Of a DNA stretch of 12,853 bases, positions 1 to 6,783 are shown in pieces (position 1 is the first letter of the stretch; each line of letters starts with the position of its first letter). Made by a program: the position numbers and the translations under genes. The stretch is from NCBI GenBank assembly GCA_026389255.1, contig JAPLIF010000167.1, positions 1 through 12,853 on the forward strand, read 5' to 3'. The stretch is from Cyanobacteriota bacterium (GTDB taxonomy: Bacteria; Cyanobacteriota; Cyanobacteriia; PCC-6307; Cyanobiaceae). Under the pieces are notes generated by a model that saw only the letters and a program-made list of their open reading frames with translations, ran no database searches and was not told the DNA's origin.

Positions 1-1
1 G

Positions 2-2212
2 CACTCGGCGGGCTCCGGCAAGACCGCCTCGATCGGCTGGAGCTCCCATCTGCTCGCCGATCTCCACGACGAGAACGACCGCAAACTGTTCGACACCGTC
101 CTGGTGGTGAGCGACCGCAGCGTCATCGACAGCCAGCTGCAGGAAACCCTGGAGAACTTCGAGCGCCGCAAAGGGGTGGTGGCTTCAATCACCACCGAGA
201 AGGGGATCAAAAGCGACCAGCTGGCGGCGGCCCTCTCCGGCGACAAGAAGATCGTGGTCTGCACGATCCAGACCTTCCCGGCCCTCATCAAAAAAATGCA
301 GGAGCTCACCGCCACCAGCGGCAAGCGCTTCGCGGTGATCGCCGATGAGGCCCACAGCTCCCAAACCGGCCAGGCGGCCGACAAGCTCAAGCAGGTGCTC
401 TCCGCCGCTGAGGCGGCCGATCTGGCCGATGGCGGTGAACTGGACATCGAGACACTGCTGACGGCCCAGATGGCCGCCCGCACCCGGGAGGCTGGCATCA
501 CCTACGTGGCCTTCACCGCCACCCCCAAAGCCAAGACCCTGGAGCTCTTTGGTCGGCGTCCCAATCCCAGCGAACCAGCCGGCCCGGGCAACTTGCCGGC
601 GCCCTTCCACGTGTATTCGATGCGCCAGGCGATCGAGGAGGGCTTCATCCTCGATGTGCTCCAGAACTACACCTCCTACAAGGTCGCCTTCCAGCTGGCC
701 CAGGACGGCCACAGCCTTTCCACCGAGGAGGTGGAGCGCAGCGCCGCCCTCAAGAAGCTGATGGGCTGGGTCAAGCTCCACCCCCACAACATCGCCCAGA
801 AGGTGCAGATCGTGGTGGAGCACTTCCGCCAGTTCGTCGGGCCGCTGCTGGATGGCAAGGCCAAGGCGATGGTGGTGGTGGGCTCGCGCAAGGAGGCGGT
901 GCGCTGGAAGCTGGCCATCGACAAATACATCAAAGAGAAGGGCTATCCGCTCGGCACCCTGGTGGCCTTCAGCGGTGAGGTGAACGATCCCGAGATTGGC
1001 CCCGATGGCTTCACGGAGCACAGCCAGAGCCTCAATCCCGGCCTTAAGGGCGACATCCGCGAGGCTTTCAAGGGCACCGATTACCAGATCCTGCTGGTGG
1101 CCAACAAATTCCAGACCGGTTTTGATCAACCGCTGCTCTGCGGCATGTATGTGGACCGGCGCCTCGATGGCATCCAGGCTGTGCAGACCCTCTCACGCCT
1201 GAACCGCTGCCACCCAGGCAAGGACACCACCTTCGTGGTGGATTTCGTCAACGAACCAAATGACATCCTGGCGGCCTTCAAGACCTACTACGCCACCGCC
1301 GAGCTGGCCGAGGCCACCGATCCCAACCTGATCCTCGATCTCAAGACCAAGCTCGATGCCCAGGGCCACTACGACGAGTTCGAGATTGAGCGGGTGGTGA
1401 AGGTGCTGCTGGAGGCCGCCCACAGCGACAAGGTGCTCCAAAAGCAGCTGATGGGCGCGATCGAGCCTGTGGCCCAGCGATTGATGACGCTGCACAAGCA
1501 GGCCAGGCTTGCCTATCGCCAGGCCGAGGAGATCAACGACGGCGAGGCCAGCAAGCGTGCCAAGGATGAACTGGATGCCCTCATGCTGTTCCGCAGCGAC
1601 ATGGGCACCTATGGCCGGTTCTACACCTTTCTCTCGCAGATCTTCGATTACGCCAACACCGGCTTGGAGAAGCGGGCGATGTTCTACAAAACCCTGCATC
1701 CCCTGCTGGAGTTTGAGCGGGAGATCAACACGGTGGATCTCTCCAAGGTGGTGCTCACCCACCACCATCTCCGCAATCTCGGTACCAAGAAGCTCGACCT
1801 AACCCAGGGCGACCGCCTCCTCATCCCTGGCATGGCCCCGGGTGGTGGCGGGGTGCAGGATAAGCAGAAGGCGCAGCTCGCGGAGATCATCGAAAAGCTG
1901 AATCAGATCTTCAACGGTGTTCAGCCAGCTGAGGAGGTGATCTACGCCACTCAGGTTCTGCCCACCCGGCTGCGGCAATCCACCACCCTGCGCCAGCAGG
2001 CAGCGGCCAACAGCAAGCAGCAGTTCGGCAGCTCACCGGATCTGGACCGCGAACTGATGGATGCGATCATCGGCGCCCTCGATGCCCACCAGGCGATGAG
2101 CAGCCAGGCCCTCAACTCCTCCGAGGCGCGCGCCGGCTTGAAAGACATCCTGCTCAACCACACCAACCTCTACGAAGATCTCCGCGATCAGAGCAGCAAG
2201 AATGAGCCCTGA
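2..2212 (+). CDS. hsdR: Type I restriction enzyme R subunit, motor and C-terminal part (5' end outside window)
   Basis: ATP-dependent translocase/endonuclease subunit of a type I restriction-modification complex, which cuts DNA lacking the host methylation. The frame is open to the window edge and 736 residues are visible. It begins in motif I: HSAGSGKT with the Walker A lysine at visible residue 7. Other helicase superfamily 2 motifs follow in order: DEAH at about 115-118, FTATP at about 161, LLVANKFQTGFDQPLL, then QAVQTLSRLNR as motif VI. After the motor comes a long helical C-terminal region typical of HsdR. The N-terminal nuclease domain (PD-(D/E)xK) must lie upstream and cannot be assessed, nor can hsdM and hsdS. 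An ATG at 104 is internal, because it would discard Walker A. The stop overlaps the next small ORF. Family call is firm; recognition sequence and activity are unknown. Confidence 0.93.
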   Translation, partial: HSAGSGKTASIGWSSHLLADLHDENDRKLFDTVLVVSDRSVIDSQLQETLENFERRKGVVASITTEKGIKSDQLAAALSGDKKIVVCTIQTFPALIKKMQELTATSGKRFAVIADEAHSSQTGQAADKLKQVLSAAEAADLADGGELDIETLLTAQMAARTREAGITYVAFTATPKAKTLELFGRRPNPSEPAGPGNLPAPFHVYSMRQAIEEGFILDVLQNYTSYKVAFQLAQDGHSLSTEEVERSAALKKLMGWVKLHPHNIAQKVQIVVEHFRQFVGPLLDGKAKAMVVVGSRKEAVRWKLAIDKYIKEKGYPLGTLVAFSGEVNDPEIGPDGFTEHSQSLNPGLKGDIREAFKGTDYQILLVANKFQTGFDQPLLCGMYVDRRLDGIQAVQTLSRLNRCHPGKDTTFVVDFVNEPNDILAAFKTYYATAELAEATDPNLILDLKTKLDAQGHYDEFEIERVVKVLLEAAHSDKVLQKQLMGAIEPVAQRLMTLHKQARLAYRQAEEINDGEASKRAKDELDALMLFRSDMGTYGRFYTFLSQIFDYANTGLEKRAMFYKTLHPLLEFEREINTVDLSKVVLTHHHLRNLGTKKLDLTQGDRLLIPGMAPGGGGVQDKQKAQLAEIIEKLNQIFNGVQPAEEVIYATQVLPTRLRQSTTLRQQAAANSKQQFGSSPDLDRELMDAIIGALDAHQAMSSQALNSSEARAGLKDILLNHTNLYEDLRDQSSKNEP

Positions 2213-2354
2213 TGCCCCCGTCCCCACCGCCGCCGAACAGGCCAGGCGTGTGGTGCTGGTGGACATCGGCCGCATCGACTTGGCCCTAGAGCGGCTGCAG
2301 CAGGTCTGGGGCCGTCGTTGGCAAAAAAGCATCCAAAGGATCTGTCCGAAATAG
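2202..2354 (+). CDS. Small ORF overlapping hsdR 3' end, function unknown
   Basis: A 50-residue frame starts with ATG 2202 inside the last codons of hsdR (11-base overlap) and ends at TAG 2352-2354. The peptide begins MSPDAPVPTAAEQARR and has a helical, charged middle (LALERLQQVWGRRWQK). I do not recognise a family. The overlap suggests translational coupling to hsdR. The frame crosses a run of six A at 2323-2328. A -1 shift there would replace the last 9 residues by a longer end (KHPKDLSEIAWLN onward) running to TAA 2432-2434, about 77 residues in total. It could therefore be a gene cut short by a homopolymer indel, a frameshifted product, or the stump of a longer gene whose rest was lost. 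Base composition turns AT-rich just after it. Confidence 0.4.
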   Translation: MSPDAPVPTAAEQARRVVLVDIGRIDLALERLQQVWGRRWQKSIQRICPK

Positions 2355-2633
2355 CTTGGCTCAATATCGTGCTTGCCATTCTGAAAACAGCTATTAGCGC
2401 TGCTCTCTACCCCTTTGAATTTGACTACTTCTAAGCGCTATTTGGGTGGCTTCAGTTTTTATTGAAACAGGAATTCCAGGATAAAAACGATGATAAATTA
2501 AATTGCCAATGCGATCTGATGCTGCAAGCCGTGTACAGAATCGGTGTTGCGGGTTGAGGGGGCATGGTTAGTCAGATTACATTTTACAGAAAATCTTAAT
2601 TTTATTTTGCCGCGAAAGTGTAAACAGTGATTT
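2355..2633. other. AT-rich intergenic stretch
   Basis: This gap of about 300 bases between the hsdR end and the CHRD gene is clearly richer in A/T than the flanking genes, with runs such as TTTTTATTGAAAC and AATTTTATTTTG. I find no convincing coding frame beyond the possible frameshifted extension to 2434. There is a 7-base inverted repeat (TAGCGCT 2395-2401 and AGCGCTA 2434-2440), too far apart to be a clear terminator. The composition fits the edge of an acquired segment or a promoter-rich spacer. Confidence 0.5.
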
Positions 2634-2639
2634 TATACT
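2634..2639 (+). promoter_or_regulatory. Candidate -10 box for the CHRD gene
   Basis: TATACT lies 27 bases before ATG 2667 in AT-rich DNA. No good -35 hexamer sits 17 bases upstream (CGCGAA); a TTGCCG is present at 2607 but the spacing is 21. Transcription would start near 2646, giving a leader of about 20 bases. Confidence 0.4.
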
Positions 2640-2666
2640 AGTATCGTCATTCATCGATGCTTTGTG

Positions 2667-3266
2667 ATGGTCCGCCTCTTCACTCGAACCGCCTTCGGTC
2701 TTGCTGTGGCCCTAGGCGCCTCGGCTCTTCTTGGCACGCCGGCCCAAGCATTGGTGTTCAAAACAACTCTTAGTCCTGAGGCTTTGAATGCAGCGGGCAG
2801 CGGCAACGCCACGCTCTTGATCGATGAGGTCACCAACAATATGTATATCGATGTGAACTTCCAGGGCCTCAGCGGCATCACAACCGCGTCCCACATCCAC
2901 GGTCCAACTGCCAATCCGTTCACTGGCACTGCGGGAGTAATGACTACTACCCCCACCTTCTCCGGCTTCCCTTTGGGAGTCAGCTCAGGCACCTACACCA
3001 ATACCCTGAATCTGTTGCTTAATACCACCTACCGAGCCGGCTTCATAACCGCAAACGGCGGAATACAGGGCGCCCGCGATGCCTTCCTGGCGGCCCTGAT
3101 CGGCAAAAAGGCCTATCTCAACATCCACTCCAGCACCTTCCCAGGCGGTGAGATCCGCGGCTTCTTCGTGCAGCAAGTGCCCGGCCCCTTGCCGATTGTT
3201 GGTGTCGGCGTTGCCATGGCCTGGAGCCGGCGCCTGCGCCGCCGCTTGGCCGCCAGTGCAACCTGA
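2667..3266 (+). CDS. Secreted CHRD-domain protein with PEP-CTERM-like C-terminus
   Basis: A 199-residue protein from ATG 2667 (GTG 2664 directly before it is possible). It has a basic N-terminus, a hydrophobic stretch and an AxA signal-peptidase site (GTPAQA, cleavage near residue 29). The body shows the CHRD pattern: ASHIHGP, then AYLNIHSSTFPGGEIRGFF near the end. CHRD domains were first described in chordin and also occur in bacterial exported proteins; their bacterial role is not settled. The C-terminus has VPGPLPIVG, a short hydrophobic segment and an arginine cluster (SRRLRRRL). This resembles cyanobacterial PEP-CTERM-type sorting tails and suggests processing and anchoring at the envelope. 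The gene stands alone behind its own candidate promoter. No clear Shine-Dalgarno is visible. Domain call is strong; function is unknown. Confidence 0.85.
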   Translation: MVRLFTRTAFGLAVALGASALLGTPAQALVFKTTLSPEALNAAGSGNATLLIDEVTNNMYIDVNFQGLSGITTASHIHGPTANPFTGTAGVMTTTPTFSGFPLGVSSGTYTNTLNLLLNTTYRAGFITANGGIQGARDAFLAALIGKKAYLNIHSSTFPGGEIRGFFVQQVPGPLPIVGVGVAMAWSRRLRRRLAASAT

Positions 3267-3361
3267 GTCGCCCTAGCCCAGCAGGTCGTTTCGCCCCCCA
3301 TATCAGTCCTCGCCTTGGTCTGGCAGCCCTGACGCCGCACAGTCTGAGCCTGGAGCCCTAC

Positions 3362-3388
3362 GACCGCAACAGGTTCTCTGTTGCGGTC
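3362..3388. terminator. Perfect 11-bp inverted repeat, possible terminator
   Basis: GACCGCAACAG (3362-3372) and CTGTTGCGGTC (3378-3388) are exact reverse complements around a 5-base loop. It lies about 95 bases after the CHRD stop and about 25 before the toxin remnant. No T-tract follows on either strand, so it could be a U-less terminator, an operator of the lost toxin-antitoxin operon, or a small mobile repeat. Confidence 0.5.
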
Positions 3389-3412
3389 ACCACGCCATGC
3401 ACGGCGGCAGAT

Positions 3413-3669
3413 GGACGCCGTCGACAGCATTGGCAAACCAGCGATCGAAAGTTGCTCCAACGCATCCATGCCTTGATCAAGGAAGCCAGCTAGACCATCT
3501 TCGAAGGTCCGGCAAGCCTGAGCCCCTCCGCCACGCCCTTTCTGGCTTCTGGTCGCGGCGCATCAACGATGAACATCGAATGGTCTTCAAGGTGGATGGC
3601 GACAGCCTGCTGATCGCTCAGTTGCGCTATCACTCAGCCCGGTGTGACCCGTCTCAAATCAGACCTTGA
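3413..3669 (+). pseudogene. yoeB: Degenerate YoeB/Txe-family toxin gene
   Basis: The intact family member is a ribosome-dependent mRNA interferase of about 84 residues. Its signature is spread over two frames here. In the first, HWQTSDRKLLQRIHALIKEA runs to an in-frame TAG at 3491-3493, followed by TIFEG. A one-base deletion at about 3509-3510 moves the rest to the next frame: GKPEPLRHALSGFWSRRI, then EHRMVFKVDGDSLLIAQLRYH. This aligns with E. coli YoeB (WQETDKRIVKKINELIKD, TPFEGKGKPEPLKHNLSGFWSRR, LLIAACRYHY). The N-terminal strand before HWQ cannot be read in one frame, so more indels are likely. The last frame runs about 12 residues beyond the usual end. No YefM antitoxin gene is recognisable upstream. 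A dead relic of a type II toxin-antitoxin module. Confidence 0.85.
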
Positions 3670-3733
3670 GAGCTAGGGCGTACGGACCGGAGAACTGAAA
3701 GGTTGCTGGTTCCGATGGACCCCCAATCCCCAA

Positions 3734-3806
3734 TGGAGAATAGGGGATTCGAACCCCTGACCTCTGCGGTGCGATCGCAGCGCTCTACCAGCTGAGCCAA
3801 TTCCCC
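3734..3806 (-). tRNA. tRNA-Ala (anticodon CGC)
   Basis: The minus strand folds as a full 73-base cloverleaf: acceptor GGGGAAT/ATTCTCC with discriminator A, D arm GCTC..GAGC, anticodon arm CTGCG-ATCGCAC-CGCAG, variable AGGTC, T arm AGGGG-TTCGAAT-CCCCT. The anticodon is CGC (plus-strand 3771-3773) and reads GCG. The acceptor stem has the G3:U70 pair that is the main alanine identity element. CCA is not encoded. An octamer GCGATCGC (3771-3778), the HIP1 palindrome frequent in cyanobacteria, covers the anticodon and part of the stem. Confidence 0.97.
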
Positions 3807-3848
3807 GTCACAGGCCATTATTACTGTCAGTGCGTCAAGGCTCAAGCC

Positions 3849-4067
3849 ATGGCAGACACCCAGCCGACGATCACCGCTGAGCAGCTGGCCGGTTTTGACG
3901 AGGAGGCGATGGCGGCGCTGGCCGCCAGGCTGGAGGAGGACGATTACCCGACCCCCTTTGCCGGACTGCAGGACTGGCATCTGCTGCGGTCCCTGGCGAT
4001 ACACCGCCCCGATCTGGCCTTCCCCTATGTGCATCTGGTGGACCAGGAACCCTTTGATGAGGAGTGA
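3849..4067 (+). CDS. Small acidic conserved cyanobacterial protein (DUF2555-like)
   Basis: A 72-residue, acidic, soluble protein starting at ATG 3849. Key stretches are LAARLEEDDYPTPFAGLQDW, then HLLRSLAIHRPDL and a C-terminal VHLVDQEPFDEE. From memory this matches the small cyanobacteria-only family DUF2555, whose role is unknown; the match was not searched. There is no signal peptide or membrane segment. It is transcribed away from the tRNA gene, converges on the minus-strand gene ending at 4108, and is followed at once by a 7-bp hairpin. An overlapping minus-strand frame (3654-4034) runs through the tRNA and is not credible. Confidence 0.75.
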   Translation: MADTQPTITAEQLAGFDEEAMAALAARLEEDDYPTPFAGLQDWHLLRSLAIHRPDLAFPYVHLVDQEPFDEE

Positions 4068-4070
4068 GGG

Positions 4071-4091
4071 GGCCGCCCTGGCTTGGCGGCC
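4071..4091. terminator. Hairpin between convergent genes
   Basis: GGCCGCC (4071-4077) pairs exactly with GGCGGCC (4085-4091) around a 7-base loop. It sits 4 bases after the stop at 4067 and 17 bases after the end of the opposite gene. No T-tract follows, which is common for cyanobacterial terminators; a shared bidirectional terminator is likely. Confidence 0.55.
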
Positions 4092-4107
4092 GGCCCTGGC
4101 GTTGGAC

Positions 4108-4455
4108 TCAACTGGCTTGCGCTGAATCCGCCGCTGCCACGGCGGCGGGAACCTGGAGCAGATCCATGAAGGTACGCAACTGCAGCCGGGGGATGTAGGG
4201 CCAGCCGCCGCTGTGCTCCATGTCCTCTAGCAGGCGGAACAACTCATTGCGGCCGCAGGGCAGGCTGGCGCGGAAGGGGCCGTCCTGGATCGAGCGATGC
4301 AGTTGCTCCAGCCGGCGCAGCAGCTGCAGCAGCGCCTGGGGATCGTCCTTGAGGACCTGGGCTAGCTGCTCGAGGGCCGCCACCTTGGCGTCCAGATCAT
4401 CGCTGGTTACTGGCTTTTGCTGGCTCTGCGGCTCGCTCGGATCGCTTCTGTCCAT
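4108..4455 (-). CDS. Hypothetical protein, helical
   Basis: A minus-strand gene of unknown function, 115 residues from ATG at 4455. That start has a weak GAGAG upstream; starts at 4470 and 4506 are alternatives. The N-terminus is polar and Gln/Ser-rich. The middle is strongly helical and Leu-rich (DAKVAALEQLAQVLKD, then LLQLLRRLEQLHRSI) and could form a short coiled coil. It is followed by RNELFRLLEDMEHSGGWPYI and a C-terminal FMDLLQVPAAVAAA. No membrane segment or catalytic motif is visible. Coding reality is supported by the organised hydrophobic pattern and its fit between psbO and the convergent hairpin. It is divergent from psbO with about 117 bases between the start codons. Confidence 0.65.
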   Translation of the reverse strand: MDRSDPSEPQSQQKPVTSDDLDAKVAALEQLAQVLKDDPQALLQLLRRLEQLHRSIQDGPFRASLPCGRNELFRLLEDMEHSGGWPYIPRLQLRTFMDLLQVPAAVAAADSAQAS

Positions 4456-4522
4456 GCACCGCTCTCTCATACAGGTTGTTGAGAGCAGTGGCAACCTATC
4501 AGGCATGGACGGGGGACGCCGG

Positions 4523-4528
4523 TAGGAT
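4523..4528 (+). promoter_or_regulatory. Candidate -10 box for psbO
   Basis: TAGGAT lies 44 bases before the psbO ATG in the divergent spacer. The -35 position (CAGGCA at 4500) is poor. A 6-bp inverted repeat AGGTTG/CAACCT (4473-4478 and 4492-4497) lies just upstream and could bind a regulator. Weak, sequence-only call. Confidence 0.25.
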
Positions 4529-4572
4529 CCCGCCAGCCCAGTTCATCACGCGTCTCTGCGGCCTTTCTCCCC

Positions 4573-5385
4573 ATGCGTTTCCGACCCCTGCTGGCCCTCG
4601 TGCTGGCGCTGTGCCTGACCCTGGTCACCGCCTGCACCAGCGGGGCCAAGGCTGGGGATCGTTCCAGCATCACCTACGACGACATCGTCAACACCGGGCG
4701 GGCCAACGACTGCCCCACGCTGCCCGATTCGGCCCGTGGTTCGATTGCCCTCGATTCCAACGCCCGTTATCAACTCAAGGAAATCTGCCTCCATCCCAGT
4801 GAGGTGGCCGTGAAGGGTGAACCCACCAACAAGCGCCAGGAAGCCCAGTTTGTGGCGGCCAAGATCCTCACCCGTTTCACCTCCAGCCTCGATCAGGTCT
4901 ACGGCGACCTGACCATCGACGGCGACAAACTCACCTTCAAGGAGCTTGGCGGCATTGACTTCCAGCCGGTGACGGTGCTGCTTCCCGGCGGCGAAGAAGT
5001 TCCCTTCACCTTCTCCACCAAGGAACTGCTGGCCGACTCCAGCGGTAACGCCATCACCACCAGCACCGATTTCACCGGCAACTACCGGGCCCCCAGCTAC
5101 CGCACCAGCAACTTCCTCGATCCCAAGGGTCGGGGCCTCACCACCGGCTACAGCAGCGCCATGGGCCTGGTGCCCGCCGGTGACGAATACAGCAAGGAAA
5201 CGGTCAAGGCCTATGTCGATGGCACCGGCACCATGAGCTTGTCGATCACCAAGGTCGACAGTGACACCGGTGAATTCGCCGGGGTGTTCAGCGCCATCCA
5301 GCCCTCCGACACCGACATGGGCACCAAGCCCGCCGTCGACGTCAAGATCAGCGGCGAGCTCTACGGACGGCTTGAAAAGGCCTGA
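4573..5385 (+). CDS. psbO: Photosystem II manganese-stabilising protein PsbO
   Basis: Extrinsic lumenal subunit that shields and stabilises the Mn4CaO5 cluster of photosystem II. The 270-residue product has family marks throughout: ITYDDIVNTGRANDCPTL near the N-terminus, GIDFQPVTVLLPGGEEVPF, STDFTGNYRAPSYRTSNFLD, FLDPKGRGLTTGY and FSAIQPSDTDMG. Cys47 and Cys72 are placed to form the conserved disulfide. The signal peptide (MRFRPLLALVLALC) ends in LVTAC, a lipobox-like sequence with Cys21, so it may be lipid-anchored instead of freely soluble. ATG 4573 gives the expected signal peptide. Length is normal. A strong terminator follows, so psbO is probably a separate transcript from sat. Confidence 0.97.
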   Translation: MRFRPLLALVLALCLTLVTACTSGAKAGDRSSITYDDIVNTGRANDCPTLPDSARGSIALDSNARYQLKEICLHPSEVAVKGEPTNKRQEAQFVAAKILTRFTSSLDQVYGDLTIDGDKLTFKELGGIDFQPVTVLLPGGEEVPFTFSTKELLADSSGNAITTSTDFTGNYRAPSYRTSNFLDPKGRGLTTGYSSAMGLVPAGDEYSKETVKAYVDGTGTMSLSITKVDSDTGEFAGVFSAIQPSDTDMGTKPAVDVKISGELYGRLEKA

Positions 5386-5404
5386 TCCCCAACGCCAGTC
5401 ATCA

Positions 5405-5429
5405 GGGGGGCATGGGCCCCCCTTTTTTT
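5405..5429 (+). terminator. Rho-independent terminator of psbO
   Basis: GGGGGGC (5405-5411), loop ATGG, GCCCCCC (5416-5422), then seven T (5423-5429). This is a textbook intrinsic terminator 20 bases after the psbO stop. Confidence 0.93.
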
Positions 5430-5482
5430 GTGGTTTCGGGCTGTGGTTTTGGGGCTGTGGTTTGGGGCTGTGGTTTTGGGGC
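5429..5482. repeat. Four tandem 13-14 bp G-rich units
   Basis: Units TGTGGTTTCGGGC (5429-5441), TGTGGTTTTGGGGC (5442-5455), TGTGGTTTGGGGC (5456-5468) and TGTGGTTTTGGGGC (5469-5482) follow each other without spacers between the psbO terminator and sat. Length differs only in the T and G runs, as expected from replication slippage. The four G runs could in principle form a long-loop quadruplex on the plus strand. Confidence 0.9.
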
Positions 5483-5559
5483 CCCGGGACCCGATTGGGT
5501 GCCATCTGGGAGAATCGCTGCCATGCCCCTATGGGCCCCCGGGCCCGCCCTTTTCCGCC

Positions 5560-6729
5560 ATGTCCCTTGCTCCAACAGGTGCCCCTGCCGGCCTGATCCG
5601 CCCCCATGGCGGCACCCTGGTGGATCTGATGGTGGCGGCCGACCAGCGGGAATCCGTGCGCGGCGCCGTCGATCGGGTCGTCGAATGCAGCGATCGCAAT
5701 GCCTGCGACGTCGAACTCCTGGTGGTCGGGGGGTTCTCCCCCCTGCGGGGCTTCATGCACCAGGAGGACTACGAAGCGGTGGTGGCGACCCACCGCACCA
5801 GCAGCGGCCTGTTGTTCGGCCTGCCGATCGTCTTTGACACCGATAACGCCAGCATCACCATCGGCGAGCGCCTGTTGCTCACCTACCGGGGCCAGGACCT
5901 GGCGGTGCTGACGGTGGAAAGCCGCTGGGAACCCGACAAGGTCAAGGAGGCCAAGGGTTGTTATGGCACCACCTCCCTCGAACACCCGGCCGTGCGCATG
6001 ATCGCCTGCGAACGGGGCCGGTACTACCTGGGCGGGCGGCTCCAGGGGCTGGCCCTGCCCCAGCGGGACTTCCCCTGCCGCACCCCGGCCCAGGTGCGCG
6101 CCACCCTGCCGGAAGGCCAGGATGTGGTGGCCTTCCAGTGCCGCAACCCCATCCACCGGGCCCACTACGAGCTGTTCACCCGCGCCCTGGAGGCCACCAA
6201 CGTCAGCCGCGAGGCGGTGGTGTTGGTCCATCCCACCTGCGGGCCCACCCAGGATGACGACATCCCCGGCAGCGTGCGCTTCCAAACCTACGAGAAGCTG
6301 GCGGCTGAGGTGAACAACCCCCGCATTCGTTGGGCCTACCTGCCCTATTCGATGCACATGGCCGGCCCGCGCGAGGCGCTGCAGCACATGTTGATCCGCA
6401 AAAACTACGGTTGCACCCACTTCATCATCGGTCGCGATATGGCGGGCTGTAAGTCCAGCCTCAGCGGCACCGACTTTTACGGGGCCTATGAGGCCCAGGA
6501 TTTCGCCAGGGACCACGCCAGTGAACTGGGCATGGAAACCGTGCCCTCCCTCAATCTCGTTTATACCGAGGAGGAGGGCTACGTGACCGCCGAGCATGCC
6601 GAGGCCCGCGGCCTCCATGTCAAGAACCTCAGTGGCACCCAATTCCGGCGCATGCTGCGGGGCGGGGAGGAGATCCCCGAATGGTTTGCCTTCCGTAGCG
6701 TGGTCGAGGTGCTACGCGCCGCAGCCTGA
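5560..6729 (+). CDS. sat: Sulfate adenylyltransferase (ATP sulfurylase)
   Basis: Makes adenosine 5'-phosphosulfate from ATP and sulfate, the first step of sulfate assimilation, in the cytoplasm. The product has 389 residues from ATG 5560, normal for the single-subunit bacterial type. Seen motifs: GGFSPLRGFM (about 57-66), the substrate-binding QCRNPIHRAH (183-192; QxRN plus HxxH), HPTCGPTQDDDIPG, MHMAGPREALQH, and the nucleotide-binding GRDMAG (281-286). It ends with VKNLSGTQFRRMLRGGEEIP. The frame is open upstream to 5428, but that part only reads through the G-rich repeat. ATG 5560 is followed directly by the family-type start GLIRPHGGTLVDLM. No APS-kinase domain is fused. It lies 68 bases before ftsH, with a hairpin between. 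Confidence 0.97.
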   Translation: MSLAPTGAPAGLIRPHGGTLVDLMVAADQRESVRGAVDRVVECSDRNACDVELLVVGGFSPLRGFMHQEDYEAVVATHRTSSGLLFGLPIVFDTDNASITIGERLLLTYRGQDLAVLTVESRWEPDKVKEAKGCYGTTSLEHPAVRMIACERGRYYLGGRLQGLALPQRDFPCRTPAQVRATLPEGQDVVAFQCRNPIHRAHYELFTRALEATNVSREAVVLVHPTCGPTQDDDIPGSVRFQTYEKLAAEVNNPRIRWAYLPYSMHMAGPREALQHMLIRKNYGCTHFIIGRDMAGCKSSLSGTDFYGAYEAQDFARDHASELGMETVPSLNLVYTEEEGYVTAEHAEARGLHVKNLSGTQFRRMLRGGEEIPEWFAFRSVVEVLRAAA

Positions 6730-6735
6730 GCCGCC

Positions 6736-6753
6736 GCCCCCACCCCTGGGGGC
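6736..6753. terminator. Hairpin between sat and ftsH
   Basis: GCCCCCA (6736-6742) and TGGGGGC (6747-6753) are exact complements with loop CCCC, 6 bases after the sat stop. It is followed by ATTAACATTCCTT instead of a T-tract, so it may end sat transcripts or only stabilise their 3' end. Confidence 0.6.
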
Positions 6754-6783
6754 ATTAACATTCCTTAATCACACAACTTTTCC

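Noticed and set aside
3654..4034. A 126-codon minus-strand gene running through the tRNA
   Set aside because: It would encode the tRNA as protein and lies opposite a conserved-looking small gene.
5429..5482. CRISPR-like array
   Set aside because: Units are adjacent without spacers and only 13-14 bases long, so this is a simple tandem repeat.
4546..6642. A very long open frame on the minus strand opposite psbO and sat
   Set aside because: It is the mirror of two certain genes, arises from G/C third-position bias, and its translation is Gly/His/Gln/Val-rich without domain structure.
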